From positions 682,001 to 746,000 of the forward strand of contig CAWAKJ010000002.1 of the NCBI GenBank assembly GCA_963782595.1: a stretch of DNA of 64,000 bases, given 5' to 3'. Position numbers and translations under genes: made by a program. The notes below the pieces were generated by a model. The model ran no database searches. It was not told where the DNA came from and saw nothing but the letters and a program-made list of their open reading frames with translations. Positions 24,232 to 34,348 of the stretch are shown piece by piece; position 1 is the stretch's first letter; each line of letters starts with the position of its first letter. The stretch is from JAMQPK01 sp963782595. Lineage in GTDB: Bacteria > Acidobacteriota > Vicinamibacteria > Vicinamibacterales > JAMQPK01.

Positions 24232-25446
24232 ATGCGCCAGTTGTTTGCCGCGCTCCTCGTCTGCGCCACCTCCCTGTCGGCATGGCAGGCGGCGCCGTTG
24301 GACTTCGCCCGCACGATGCGTGTGGACTATTTCCATACCGGCGGCGCCGGCGGGGAAGCGGTGAGGCTCGATACCGTGCTGGCGGAGGGCGCCTGGCCGG
24401 GCAGTCCGACGCGCCTCCTCGATACGACGAATCTTGGAAAGTACCACTTCGAGGTGATCGATCGTCGATCGCAACGCGTTCTCTACTCGAGCGGGTTTGC
24501 GTCGATCTACGGAGAGTGGGAGACGGTTCCCGAATCCCGGACGACCACCCGCACGTTTCACGAATCTCTGCGGTTTCCATTTCCGGCAGGTCCCGTTCGT
24601 ATCGTCCTGAAGAAACGGGATCGCCAGAACCTGTTCGTGCCGTTGTGGACCACCGAGATCGATCCTGTGGCGGCAGGCGCCGTACCCATTCCACCGACCG
24701 CCGGCCCGGTGCTGCTGTTCGAGAACGGGCCCGCCCATCGCAAAGTCGATCTCCTGCTCATCAGCGAGGGTTATTCAATCGAGCAGGCTGGAAAATTCCG
24801 ATCTGATGCCGTGCGGCTCGTCGAGGCGCTCTTCGCACGAGAGCCCTTCAAATCGCGGCGCGCCGATTTCAACGTCCGGACACTTGCGGTGCGGGGCGCG
24901 CAACTCTCGGTGCGGTTCAACATCTTCGGACTCGAGCGATACGCCCTGACCTACGACAATCGCGCCCTCCGCAACCTCGCCGCCTCGGCGCCCTACGACA
25001 TCATCGAAGTGCTGATGAACGAGTCCAAGTACGGCGGCGGCGGGATCTACAACCAGCAGTCGACGGTGGCCGCGTCGAACGAATCGGCCGAGTACGTCTT
25101 CATTCACGAGCTCGCGCACAATCTCGCGGGACTGGGCGATGAGTATGTCGGCGCCGTGACCTACGAGACGGGTGAGCCGATTACCGTTGAGCCGTGGGAA
25201 CCGAACATCACCGCGCTCCACGATGCGGCGTCCTTGAAGTGGCGCGATCTCGTCCAGCCAGGGACGCCCCTGCCCACGCCGATGAGTCATGCGGGCAAGG
25301 TCGGTGCGTTCGAAGGTGCGGGGTACGAGGCGCGCGGCCTGTTCAGGCCGGAAGCCGAGTGCATCATGGGATCGCGCACGGTCACGACGTTCTGCCGCGT
25401 CTGCCAGCGCGCCATCAATGGGGTTATCGATCTGCATACCAAGTAG
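24232..25446 (+). CDS. Secreted IgA peptidase M64-family metallopeptidase
   Basis: A 404-residue exported protein: signal peptide (to about 'LSAWQA'), an N-terminal beta-rich M64_N-like domain (about 20-150) and a C-terminal zinc peptidase domain (about 165-400). The zinc motif is 'HELAHNLAGLGDEY', i.e. HExxH followed by the distal Asp-Glu. Conserved 'DLLLISEGYS' opens the catalytic domain; a Cys pair 'CRVCQRAI' lies near the C-terminus. M64 includes an IgA-cleaving enzyme, but environmental relatives probably digest other proteins. It is divergent from the small acidic protein and followed by a repeat palindrome. Confidence 0.88.
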   Translation: MRQLFAALLVCATSLSAWQAAPLDFARTMRVDYFHTGGAGGEAVRLDTVLAEGAWPGSPTRLLDTTNLGKYHFEVIDRRSQRVLYSSGFASIYGEWETVPESRTTTRTFHESLRFPFPAGPVRIVLKKRDRQNLFVPLWTTEIDPVAAGAVPIPPTAGPVLLFENGPAHRKVDLLLISEGYSIEQAGKFRSDAVRLVEALFAREPFKSRRADFNVRTLAVRGAQLSVRFNIFGLERYALTYDNRALRNLAASAPYDIIEVLMNESKYGGGGIYNQQSTVAASNESAEYVFIHELAHNLAGLGDEYVGAVTYETGEPITVEPWEPNITALHDAASLKWRDLVQPGTPLPTPMSHAGKVGAFEGAGYEARGLFRPEAECIMGSRTVTTFCRVCQRAINGVIDLHTK

Positions 25447-25456
25447 CGGCGATCCT

Positions 25457-25528
25457 GTCAGGGCAAATGGCAGATGGATGATGGCAGATGACGCGTTCTG
25501 CCCTCTGCTCTCTGCCATCTGCCCTGAC
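25457..25528. repeat. CTGCCMT-word palindrome, copy 3
   Basis: Left arm begins GTCAGGGCAAATGGCAGATG, right arm ends CTGCCATCTGCCCTGAC; the ends match at 16 of 17 positions. Internal units ggcagat, ggatgat, ggcagat and ctgccct, ctgctct, ctgccat, ctgccct keep 7-nt register. It starts 10 bp after the M64 stop codon. Confidence 0.85.
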
Positions 25529-25624
25529 GGATGCTCTCTGCTTCGCCCGTGGTCTGATTTTTGCGACATCATCCATAACGACCCCCGGCAAAGTGTCGGT
25601 GTGGTATTCATTCGGACTTGGTTG

Positions 25625-25807
25625 ATGGCCAAAAACCGAACAGCAATCGACGTGTTTTCCGCCGTTGCTACCGAGCTGATGGTGCTGCTCCTGGTCGTGC
25701 TCGCAGCCGGTCTCACAGTCTCTCAATACATTTCCGGCACTCGAGATCGCGTGCGCCGCGTCGAAGCGAGGCTTCGACGCCGGGCGGCCCGCCGCGTGGC
25801 CGCATGA
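25625..25807 (+). CDS. Small single-span membrane protein
   Basis: A 60-residue protein with one membrane helix ('LMVLLLVVLAAGLTV') and a very basic C-terminal tail (Arg-rich, 'VRRVEARLRRRAARR'). No family recognised. ATG 25625 is preceded by no strong Shine-Dalgarno. Its stop overlaps the next gene's start by four bases (ATGA), which supports it being real and coupled to that gene. Confidence 0.5.
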   Translation: MAKNRTAIDVFSAVATELMVLLLVVLAAGLTVSQYISGTRDRVRRVEARLRRRAARRVAA

Positions 25808-26247
25808 TGGACGTCTCCAGCGTCGATCTGCTCCGCCTGCTGATCCTGGCGCTGCCGGTGGCCGCGATCGTCTGGACCGTCACCCATGAGGAACTGTTCC
25901 GCGAGCTCCGCGACTACTGTGTTGACCGGAGCCAATCGGCGTGTCCCTTTGCCCTTCGCAAATTCTTCTATGTGTTTACCTGTGAATACTGCTTCAGCCA
26001 CTACGTCTCGGCCGGCATGGTGGCGCTGACCGGGTTTCACCTGCTTTACGCCGACTGGCGGGGGTATCTGATTGCCTGGCTGGCCCTGGTCTGGGTCGTC
26101 AATCACCTCATCGGCATTTACGGCCGGCTGCGACTCGGCATCCGAAGCGAGCGGCTGGAGATCGGCTTGAAGGAAGCCGTCAACGAGCGTGTGGGCGTCA
26201 CTAAGATGGAGGAGACCTCAAAAGCCCAGCAGCGAAAGGTTGGCTAG
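25804..26247 (+). CDS. Membrane protein with CxxC motif (DUF1360-like)
   Basis: A 147-residue inner-membrane protein with three hydrophobic stretches ('LLRLLILALPVAAIVW', 'YVSAGMVALTGFHLLYA', 'YLIAWLALVWVVNHLIG') and the motif 'FTCEYCFSHYVSAG' before the second. The order (membrane helix, CxxC, helix pair) recalls DUF1360 proteins; function unknown. Start ATG 25804 overlaps the 60-residue gene by four bases. The C-terminal 40 residues are charged and probably cytoplasmic. The gene ends at a repeat array upstream of lctP. Confidence 0.6.
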   Translation: MMDVSSVDLLRLLILALPVAAIVWTVTHEELFRELRDYCVDRSQSACPFALRKFFYVFTCEYCFSHYVSAGMVALTGFHLLYADWRGYLIAWLALVWVVNHLIGIYGRLRLGIRSERLEIGLKEAVNERVGVTKMEETSKAQQRKVG

Positions 26248-26263
26248 GGGCGCGTTCAACCCT

Positions 26264-26291
26264 AATCCCCAATCCCTAATCCGTATTCCCT
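26264..26291 (+). repeat. AATCCCY 7-nt repeats between genes
   Basis: Units aatcccc, aatccct, aatccgt, attccct follow without gaps, starting 17 bp after the stop of the DUF1360-like gene. This is the same word as the array translated inside amrA (3038-3086). Confidence 0.8.
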
Positions 26292-26346
26292 GTGATAGAG
26301 TTCGCGGCGTTCCATAACGAACCAACTGCGTCCACTGAGGGGAGAT

Positions 26347-28032
26347 ATGTGGCAACACAATTATGAGCCCATCGGGGGAAGTCTCGGCCTGTCGGCACTT
26401 GCCGCCGCCGTCCCCATTGTTGTGCTGTTCATCATGCTCGGCGTGCTGCGCAAGCCGGCGTGGCAGGCCGCGCTCGCCGCGCTCGGCTCTGCGCTGCTCG
26501 TCGCCCTGGTGGGCTATGGCATGCCGCTCCAGATGGCGATCGTTTCGACGCTGTTCGGCGCGGCGTTCGGTATTTTCCCGATCGCGTGGATCGTCTTCAG
26601 CTCGATCATGCTGTATCGACTCGCCGTCGATACCGGCAAGTTCGAGATCATCAAGGATTCGGTCGGCGGTCTGACCAACGATCGCCGGCTGCAGGCGATG
26701 TTCATCGCGTTCTCGTTCGGCGCGTTCATCGAAGGGGCGGCCGGGTTCGGCGCACCCGTGGCGGTGTCGGGCGCCATGCTGGCAGGTCTGGGCTTTTCGC
26801 CCTTCTACGCGGCCGGCATCTGTCTCCTGGCGAACACCGCGCCGGTTGCGTTCGGATCGATCGGCATCCCAATCACCACGCTCGCCAACGTCACGGGCAT
26901 ACCGTCGATGCCGCTGAGCGCGATGACGGGCCGGCTGTGCGCGATGATTTCCGTCATCATTCCGGCCTACCTCACGGTCGTGATGGCCGGTCCCAAGCGC
27001 GCGCTCGAAGTCTGGCCGGCGATTCTCATCTGCGGTGTTTCATTCGCCGCCGCACAGTTCTACGTCTCGAACTACATCGGTCACGAACTGACCGACATCA
27101 TCAGCTCGCTCACCTGCATCGTCGCCATGGTACTCGTTCTGAAGCTCTGGACGCCGCCGACGATCATGCGTCTGGAGGGCGACAAGGAAGCCACGCTCGC
27201 ACCCAAAAAGCATCCCGGCCGCGAAGTGTTCATCGCCTGGCTGCCGTATCTGCTGCTGGTCGTCTTCGTGCTCACGTGGGGCGAGGTCTCCATTAAGGCC
27301 ATGTTCGACCGGTTCACCAACGGGCTGCTGCCGGGATTCTTGCCGTTGAATGCGAACGTGCTGAACGGCATCAACGTGCCCGGGCTGCACAACATGATCC
27401 AGCGGATTCCGCCGGTGACGCCGACGCCTTCACCGTATGGCGCGGTGTACACGCTGAACTGGCTCAGCGCGTCGGGCACCTCGTGCTTCCTGGCGGCCGT
27501 CGCCGCCGCGATGCTGCTCCGCGTCAAGCCGTCACAGTTCGCCGCGACCTACGTCGCCACCTTCAAGCAGCTGAAGATGTCGATGGTGACGATCGCGACG
27601 ATGCTGGGCCTGGCGTATCTGATGAACTACTCGGGGATGACGTCCACACTCGGGCTGGCGCTCGCCGCCACCGGGCCGACGTTCCCGTTCTTCAGCGCGG
27701 TGCTCGGCTGGCTTGGCGTGTTCCTGACCGGCAGCGACACGTCTGCCAATGCGCTTTTCGGCAATCTGCAGGTCGTGACGGCGAACACGCTCGGACTGAA
27801 CCCGGTATTGACGGCATCGGTCAACTCCGCGGCGGGCGTCATGGGCAAGATGATCTCGCTGACGAGCATTGCCGTCGCAGTGGCCGCCACGGGGATGACC
27901 ACGGCCGACGAAAGCCGGCTCTTCCGGTTCACGATCAAGCACAGCATCCTGTTGATGGTGGTGATGGGCATCATCTCGATGATGTATGCCTACGTGTTCC
28001 CACAGTTTGTGCCGGTCGTGCCGCCGAAGTAA
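26347..28032 (+). CDS. lctP: L-lactate permease (LctP family)
   Basis: A 561-residue polytopic membrane protein of the LctP family, which imports lactate (and often glycolate) with protons. About 13 hydrophobic segments; family hallmarks include 'MWQHNYEPIGGSLGLSAL', 'SFGAFIEGAAGFGAPVA', 'TAPVAFGSIGIPI' and 'GWLGVFLTGSDTSANALFG'. AGGGGAG lies just before the ATG. No lactate dehydrogenase is adjacent, so in this window it is a stand-alone transporter. A repeat array precedes it, and a GTCGCAA array plus a strong terminator follow it. Confidence 0.93.
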   Translation: MWQHNYEPIGGSLGLSALAAAVPIVVLFIMLGVLRKPAWQAALAALGSALLVALVGYGMPLQMAIVSTLFGAAFGIFPIAWIVFSSIMLYRLAVDTGKFEIIKDSVGGLTNDRRLQAMFIAFSFGAFIEGAAGFGAPVAVSGAMLAGLGFSPFYAAGICLLANTAPVAFGSIGIPITTLANVTGIPSMPLSAMTGRLCAMISVIIPAYLTVVMAGPKRALEVWPAILICGVSFAAAQFYVSNYIGHELTDIISSLTCIVAMVLVLKLWTPPTIMRLEGDKEATLAPKKHPGREVFIAWLPYLLLVVFVLTWGEVSIKAMFDRFTNGLLPGFLPLNANVLNGINVPGLHNMIQRIPPVTPTPSPYGAVYTLNWLSASGTSCFLAAVAAAMLLRVKPSQFAATYVATFKQLKMSMVTIATMLGLAYLMNYSGMTSTLGLALAATGPTFPFFSAVLGWLGVFLTGSDTSANALFGNLQVVTANTLGLNPVLTASVNSAAGVMGKMISLTSIAVAVAATGMTTADESRLFRFTIKHSILLMVVMGIISMMYAYVFPQFVPVVPPK

Positions 28033-28095
28033 GTCGCAAGTCGCAGGTCTAAAGTCGTAAGGCGCAAGTCGGAAGTCGTAAGGCGCAAGTCGAAA
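28033..28095 (+). repeat. Nine consecutive GTCGCAA-type 7-nt repeats
   Basis: Nine units without a gap: gtcgcaa, gtcgcag, gtctaaa, gtcgtaa, ggcgcaa, gtcggaa, gtcgtaa, ggcgcaa, gtcgaaa. The array begins at the very first base after the lctP stop codon. No spacer structure, so not CRISPR. Confidence 0.9.
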
Positions 28096-28100
28096 ATCAA

Positions 28101-28136
28101 AAAAGGGCGGGTCCTGAACCGTGGACCCGCCCTTTT
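28101..28136. terminator. Bidirectional intrinsic terminator between lctP and rhomboid gene
   Basis: Perfect 14-bp stem (28101-28114 with 28123-28136) built on GGGCGGGTCC, 8-nt loop, with an A-run on the left and a T-run on the right, so it can stop transcription from both convergent genes. Confidence 0.85.
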
Positions 28137-28142
28137 CTTCAA

Positions 28143-28184
28143 CGAACTCACCGAACTCCACGAACCCACCGAACTCCACGAACC
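28143..28184. repeat. CGAACTC-word repeats at the rhomboid 3' end
   Basis: A 17-bp direct repeat (ACCGAACTCCACGAACC at 28150-28166 and 28168-28184) preceded by another partial unit. The last base is the first base of the rhomboid stop codon on the complementary strand, so the element abuts the gene exactly. Confidence 0.75.
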
Positions 28185-29047
28185 TACTGCTGTATTAGCA
28201 TCGGAAGTGCCGTAACGAATGACGCGGCGATGGCCGCCAGCGTCGCGCCAAGACAGATGAGCGCCATCACGACGTGATCGACGCGCTCGGGCTTGAGCGG
28301 GTCGAGATAGCGCGCGGCCAGGTATCCACCGAAGTAGCCGCCGGCGTGCGCAAAGTTGTCCACGCCGCGCATGACGAAACCGAAAAATCCCAGAATCAGC
28401 GCATAGCGGAGCGCTTCGGACCGCGTCAGCGAGCTGCCGGTACGTCGTCCGTAGTACACCAGCGCCCCGAGGAAGCCGAACACCGATGCCGAAGCGCCGA
28501 CCGTAAAGCCTGCGCCGCTCAGGAACGGCAGCTGCGGCAGGAAGACGAACGCAGCCGAGCTGAGCAGAAATCCGCTGACGCCGGCGACGGTGTAAATAAT
28601 GACCATCCGTCCCGGCCCGAACATGTCTGCGACCGCCGGACCGAGATCGCGGACCCACATCATGTTGAAGATGATGTGGAGCAGGCTGCCGTGCAGCCAT
28701 CCGGCGCTCAGCACCGTCCACCATCGGCCGTAGCCGAAGACCGGTACCCCGCCGCTCGCACCCAGCAGAAACAACACGCCGGAATCAGGCGCGAGAAAGC
28801 CGAACAGGCCGCCACTCATGCGCATCGCGCTGCCCGAGAGCAGCAGCGACACGATGTAGAGCGCGCTGCTGCCCCAGATGACGAGGGGCACGAAGCCGAG
28901 ATCGGTGCCGAGGCTTCTCAGCAGTGGTGCGAATCCCCACATGCCAGGGTTGCGCCGCCCGCAGTTGAAACACTTTTCCTCGCGCACGCCGACGAGCGAA
29001 CCGCATGAGGTGCAGACGACCGAGCCGGAGGTTTGCCGCTTGAACAT
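28184..29047 (-). CDS. Rhomboid family intramembrane serine protease with zinc ribbon
   Basis: A 287-residue membrane protein. Residues 12-32 form a zinc ribbon ('CTSCGSL' and 'CFNCGRR', two CxxC pairs), followed by six membrane helices. Rhomboid marks are 'WLHGSLLHIIFNMMWV' (helix 2 His-Asn), the nucleophile Ser in 'VGASASVFGFLGA' and the catalytic His in 'DNFAHAGGYFGGY'. It should cleave membrane proteins within the bilayer; the substrate is unknown and the zinc ribbon may bind it. It is convergent with lctP and divergent from typA, with a 130-bp gap to the latter. Confidence 0.92.
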   Translation of the reverse strand: MFKRQTSGSVVCTSCGSLVGVREEKCFNCGRRNPGMWGFAPLLRSLGTDLGFVPLVIWGSSALYIVSLLLSGSAMRMSGGLFGFLAPDSGVLFLLGASGGVPVFGYGRWWTVLSAGWLHGSLLHIIFNMMWVRDLGPAVADMFGPGRMVIIYTVAGVSGFLLSSAAFVFLPQLPFLSGAGFTVGASASVFGFLGALVYYGRRTGSSLTRSEALRYALILGFFGFVMRGVDNFAHAGGYFGGYLAARYLDPLKPERVDHVVMALICLGATLAAIAASFVTALPMLIQQ

Positions 29048-29165
29048 GAATGATGAGCGAGATCGCGATAGATATACTACTTCCAGAGCGGCTCTTTCCG
29101 GAGGAAGCGAACGCGTCGCTGCACAATCGTGGTGCGCTTGAACGCTCGAAGGTAGCCGCAGCGTT

Positions 29166-29171
29166 TATACT
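29166..29171 (+). promoter_or_regulatory. -10 box (TATACT) directly before typA
   Basis: TATACT ends 6 nt before the typA ATG, the same spacing as at acnA, so the mRNA probably begins at or very near the start codon. No Shine-Dalgarno is present. No clear -35 at 16-18 bp. Confidence 0.45.
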
Positions 29172-29177
29172 GGTTGG

Positions 29178-31016
<1,839 letters not shown>

Positions 31017-31039
31017 CGCCGGCCAGCGGGCGCCAAACT

Positions 31040-31056
31040 CCGACTAAAAGAGTCGG
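31040..31056 (+). terminator. Weak hairpin after typA
   Basis: CCGACT (31040-31045) pairs with AGTCGG (31051-31056) around a 5-nt loop. It lacks a T-run, so termination may be weak or need Rho. Confidence 0.4.
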
Positions 31057-31103
31057 CCTTCCCGACAGCTTTGCTCAAATATTCTTGCAATGAGCCACTT
31101 GCA

Positions 31104-31115
31104 TTTTGATACGAT
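31104..31115 (+). promoter_or_regulatory. -10-type box upstream of the molybdenum hydroxylase operon (TTTTGATACGAT)
   Basis: The 12-mer is identical to the one before acnA. TACGAT at 31110-31115 would place the start of transcription near 31122, leaving a leader of about 75 nt that contains a GC-rich hairpin-like stretch around 31150-31175. TTGCAA at 31085-31090 is a possible but distant -35. Confidence 0.4.
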
Positions 31116-31197
31116 ATGACCGCTTAAGCCGCCAAGTCTCAAAGGTTTTCGGGTGTGCTGCGACCCCTTGCGGGTTTCATGACGAGGTGATCGCTCC

Positions 31198-31830
31198 ATG
31201 ACTGCTCCAATTCAAATTCAAGAACAGCCCAATGGCGTAACTCGGCGCGCGTTCATCAAAGGTGTGATCGCCGCAGGTGCTGCGGTGTCCGCGAGCAGCT
31301 ACTTGTTCCGTGGCCCGGAACGGCTCTTCGGCCAGGGCTCACTGCCCGGCGCCGTCGAGCGGCTGATGACGCTGACCGTCAACGGTCAGCAGCGTCGCGT
31401 GGACGTGATGAAGCAGGAAACACTCGCAATGACGCTGCGCTACAAGCTCGGTCTCACCGGGACCAAGCTTGGCTGCGATCGTTCCGAGTGCGGCGCCTGC
31501 ACCGTCCTCATCGACGATGTGCCGCACTACTCGTGCTCGATCTTGACGCACACGGTGCGCAACAAGAAGGTCGTCTCGATCGAAGGCCTCGAGTCGCCCG
31601 ACGGCAAGCTGCATCCGGTGCAGCAGGCCGTGGTCGACGAGCAGGGCTTCCAGTGCGCCTTCTGCATGTCCGGCTTCGTGATGGCGGCGGTCGGATTCCT
31701 CAAGACGAATCCGAACCCGACGCGCGAGCAACTCGCGCATGGTATTTCCGGCAATCTCTGCCGCTGCGCCGACTACAACAAGATTCTGAATGCGTTTGAG
31801 CGCGGCGCGGAATACCTGCGGAGGACGTAG
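31198..31830 (+). CDS. Tat-exported [2Fe-2S] subunit of a molybdenum hydroxylase (PaoA-like)
   Basis: A 210-residue small subunit of the xanthine oxidase family carrying two [2Fe-2S] clusters: a plant-type cluster ('CDRSECGACTVLIDD' with a following Cys) and an all-helical cluster ('CAFCMSGFVMA' and 'LCRCADYNKI'). The N-terminus has a twin-arginine signal ('TRRAFIKGVIAAGAAVSAS'), so the holoenzyme is folded with its cofactors and then exported to the periplasm, the partner subunits travelling with it as in E. coli PaoABC. Three bp separate it from the large subunit gene; the whole cluster reads as one operon. Confidence 0.92.
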   Translation: MTAPIQIQEQPNGVTRRAFIKGVIAAGAAVSASSYLFRGPERLFGQGSLPGAVERLMTLTVNGQQRRVDVMKQETLAMTLRYKLGLTGTKLGCDRSECGACTVLIDDVPHYSCSILTHTVRNKKVVSIEGLESPDGKLHPVQQAVVDEQGFQCAFCMSGFVMAAVGFLKTNPNPTREQLAHGISGNLCRCADYNKILNAFERGAEYLRRT

Positions 31831-31833
31831 TCC

Positions 31834-34335
31834 GTGGCAGAAACCAAGAAGTACAAACTGATCGGGCAGAACTATCAGCTGAACGATCTCGTCGCGAAAG
31901 TGACGGGCCGCGCGAAGTACGCCGAAGACTTCCGCGCAGACGGAATGCTGTTCGCGAAGCTGCTGTTGAGCCCGATGCCGCACGCGCGCATCCGCCGCAT
32001 CGACACGAGCGCGGCAATGGCGCTGCCCGGCGTCGTCGCGATCATCACCGGCGAGGACATGCCGAAGCCGGACGCGCCGCAGGCGCTTGGTGAAGGCCCG
32101 GCCCAGCGCGCGAACACCGTGCCCGAAGTGGCGCTCGCCAGCGAGCCTCTCTATCAGGGCGAACCGATCGCGGCCGTCGCCGCCGTCGACGAGTTGACGG
32201 GCGCCGAAGCCGTACAGTTGCTCAAGGTCGAATACGAGCCGCTTCCGTGGGTCGTTGATCCGATGGTGACCTTGCGGCCCGGCGGGCCCAATGCGCGTTC
32301 CGAAGGCAACGTGTGGAAGGTGCCTCAGGTCACCGAGCTCAAGCTCACGGCGGCGCAAGTGGCTGAGCTCGACGAGGGTCGCGTTCCGATGCTCGAGGAC
32401 GGGACTGTGAATTGGTCGATCGGCGATGTCGACGCGGCGCTCAAGCAGGCCGATCTCATCGTCGACGAGACCGTCGTGCACCAGTCGACAGGACACCAGG
32501 CGATGGAGCCGCGCTCGGCGATGGCCTACTGGCAGAACGGCAAGCTGTATCTGCACGGGTCGACGCAGTCGGTCGCGCGTACGCGGGCGACCGTTGCGCA
32601 GTGGGTCGGATTCAAACCCGATCAGGAAGACCAGGTCGTCCTCATCAGCGAGTACACCGGTGGCGGATTCGGCGGCAAGATTCCCGGTGCGCAGTCCATG
32701 GCCATTCCGGCGGTGCTCTCGAAGAAGGCCGGCGGCCGCCCGGTGTTGATGCGCATTTCACGCGAGGAAGAAAATTACATCGGCCGCGGGCGTCCGGGCA
32801 TCCACTTGCGCGCCCGCATCGGTTTCCGCAAGGACGGCCGTGTCGTGGCGATGGATTTGTGCGCTATTTCCGATTGCGGACCGTATGCGAACCAGGGTGA
32901 TGGCGGTACGCTCGGGTCAACCGCGACGTCGCTCTACAACCCCGAAACGATCCGCTTCCGCGGTGTCAGCGTGCTGACCAACACGCCGCCGCGCGTCGCG
33001 CAGCGCGCCCCGGGTGGCGAGCAGGCATCGGCCATGCTCGAGCCGCTCATCAGCAAAGCGGCGCGGCAGCTGGGCATCGACCAGGTCGAGATTCGGAAGG
33101 TCAACGCCCCGAGCACGGGATCGCAGTTCGGTCCACCGCCTCCGGAAGCAGCGGTCGCGGCTGCTAAAGCGAAGGGCGTCGCTCCACCGAGTCGCACGTT
33201 CTTCACGAGCTGCCACCTGCGCGAAGCGCTCGATATGGGAGCCAAGCTCTTCAACTGGGAGGAGCGCAAGAAGCGCAACGGCCAGCGCGTCGGAACGAAA
33301 GTGACTGGCGTGGGCGTGGGCCTCGGAACCTACACCGCCGGATCGATCAACATGGATGGCCTGCTTCTGATCCGCCCGGATGGGAAGGTGTACGTCCAGC
33401 AGGGGGTCGGGAATCTCGGTACCGGCTCGGTGCACGATACGGCGCGCATCGTGGCTGAAGAGCTCGACACGCCGTGGGAGCATTTCGAGATCGTTTGGGG
33501 GAGCACCGGTAAACATGTGGCGTGGAGCTCGCCGCAGGCGGGCAGCCAGACCATCCACGCACACACGCGTGCGAACCTGGCAGCGGCGCAGGATCTCAAG
33601 AAGAAGCTTCAGGAGATCGCGGCGCTCGAGCGCGGTGGCCGCCCGGAGAGTTATGCCGTGTCGAACGGCCGCGTCGGACCGCTCACCTTTGCGCAGGCAG
33701 CAGAGGCGGCCATCAAGCGCGGCGGTAAGTTCGATGGCCACGAAGCCCCGTCCGACATCAACGGCATGACCAAGGCGTCGGTGGCCGCGCTGGCGGGCCA
33801 GGGGCTCATTGGTGTCTCGCGCGACAACTTCCCGCGCAAGGGCAACACGCAGTCGTGGGTGGCCTCGTTCGCCGAGGTCGAAGTCGACGTCGAGACCGGC
33901 GAGTACCGGTTGGTTGATTACTGCGCAGCAACGGATTGCGGCACCGTCATCAATCCCCGGGGTCTTGCGGCGCAGCTCCATGGGGGCGGCGTCCAGGGCT
34001 TCGGACACATCAAAAGTCAGAAGTGGGTCTACGACCAGCGATATGGTGTGTCGCTGGCGAACCGGTTCCACTACAACAAGCCGCCGACGATTCTCGATGT
34101 CCCGCTGACGCAGATGCAGTGGGTGGCCGTCGAGATTCCTGATTCGCAGACGCCGGTTGGCGCAAAGGGCATCGGCGAGCCCGCCATTTGCGCGGGTGCG
34201 GCCGCGGCTATCTGTGCAGTCAACGCGGCGATTGGGGACGACTACCTGCGCCGCACGCCGGCGACACCAAGCATGATCGTGGCCTCGCTCGACGCAAAAA
34301 AACGCGTCGATGAAGGCCTCGTGACCCACGTGTAG
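31834..34335 (+). CDS. Molybdopterin-binding catalytic subunit of a molybdenum hydroxylase (PaoC-like)
   Basis: An 833-residue large subunit of the xanthine dehydrogenase/aldehyde oxidoreductase family. It starts with the small 'a/b hammerhead' domain ('TGRAKYAEDFRADGML'), then the molybdopterin-binding domains with 'STGHQAMEPRSAMAYW', 'YTGGGFGGKIPGAQS', 'RAPGGEQASAMLEP' and 'PQAGSQTIHAHTRAN'. The catalytic Glu is in 'GAKGIGEPAICAGA' near the C-terminus. It hydroxylates an aldehyde or N-heterocycle with water as the oxygen source; which one is not readable. No signal peptide of its own: export would rely on the Tat signal of the small subunit. Start GTG 31834. Confidence 0.92.
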   Translation: MAETKKYKLIGQNYQLNDLVAKVTGRAKYAEDFRADGMLFAKLLLSPMPHARIRRIDTSAAMALPGVVAIITGEDMPKPDAPQALGEGPAQRANTVPEVALASEPLYQGEPIAAVAAVDELTGAEAVQLLKVEYEPLPWVVDPMVTLRPGGPNARSEGNVWKVPQVTELKLTAAQVAELDEGRVPMLEDGTVNWSIGDVDAALKQADLIVDETVVHQSTGHQAMEPRSAMAYWQNGKLYLHGSTQSVARTRATVAQWVGFKPDQEDQVVLISEYTGGGFGGKIPGAQSMAIPAVLSKKAGGRPVLMRISREEENYIGRGRPGIHLRARIGFRKDGRVVAMDLCAISDCGPYANQGDGGTLGSTATSLYNPETIRFRGVSVLTNTPPRVAQRAPGGEQASAMLEPLISKAARQLGIDQVEIRKVNAPSTGSQFGPPPPEAAVAAAKAKGVAPPSRTFFTSCHLREALDMGAKLFNWEERKKRNGQRVGTKVTGVGVGLGTYTAGSINMDGLLLIRPDGKVYVQQGVGNLGTGSVHDTARIVAEELDTPWEHFEIVWGSTGKHVAWSSPQAGSQTIHAHTRANLAAAQDLKKKLQEIAALERGGRPESYAVSNGRVGPLTFAQAAEAAIKRGGKFDGHEAPSDINGMTKASVAALAGQGLIGVSRDNFPRKGNTQSWVASFAEVEVDVETGEYRLVDYCAATDCGTVINPRGLAAQLHGGGVQGFGHIKSQKWVYDQRYGVSLANRFHYNKPPTILDVPLTQMQWVAVEIPDSQTPVGAKGIGEPAICAGAAAAICAVNAAIGDDYLRRTPATPSMIVASLDAKKRVDEGLVTHV

Positions 34336-34348
34336 AGGAGGCTGAGAG

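Noticed and set aside
28033..28095. CRISPR array
   Set aside because: Units are 7 nt with no spacers and no cas genes nearby.
31116..31197. Molybdenum cofactor riboswitch before the hydroxylase operon
   Set aside because: The roughly 75-nt leader is too short and I could not find the conserved Moco-RNA core; only a small GC-rich hairpin is visible.
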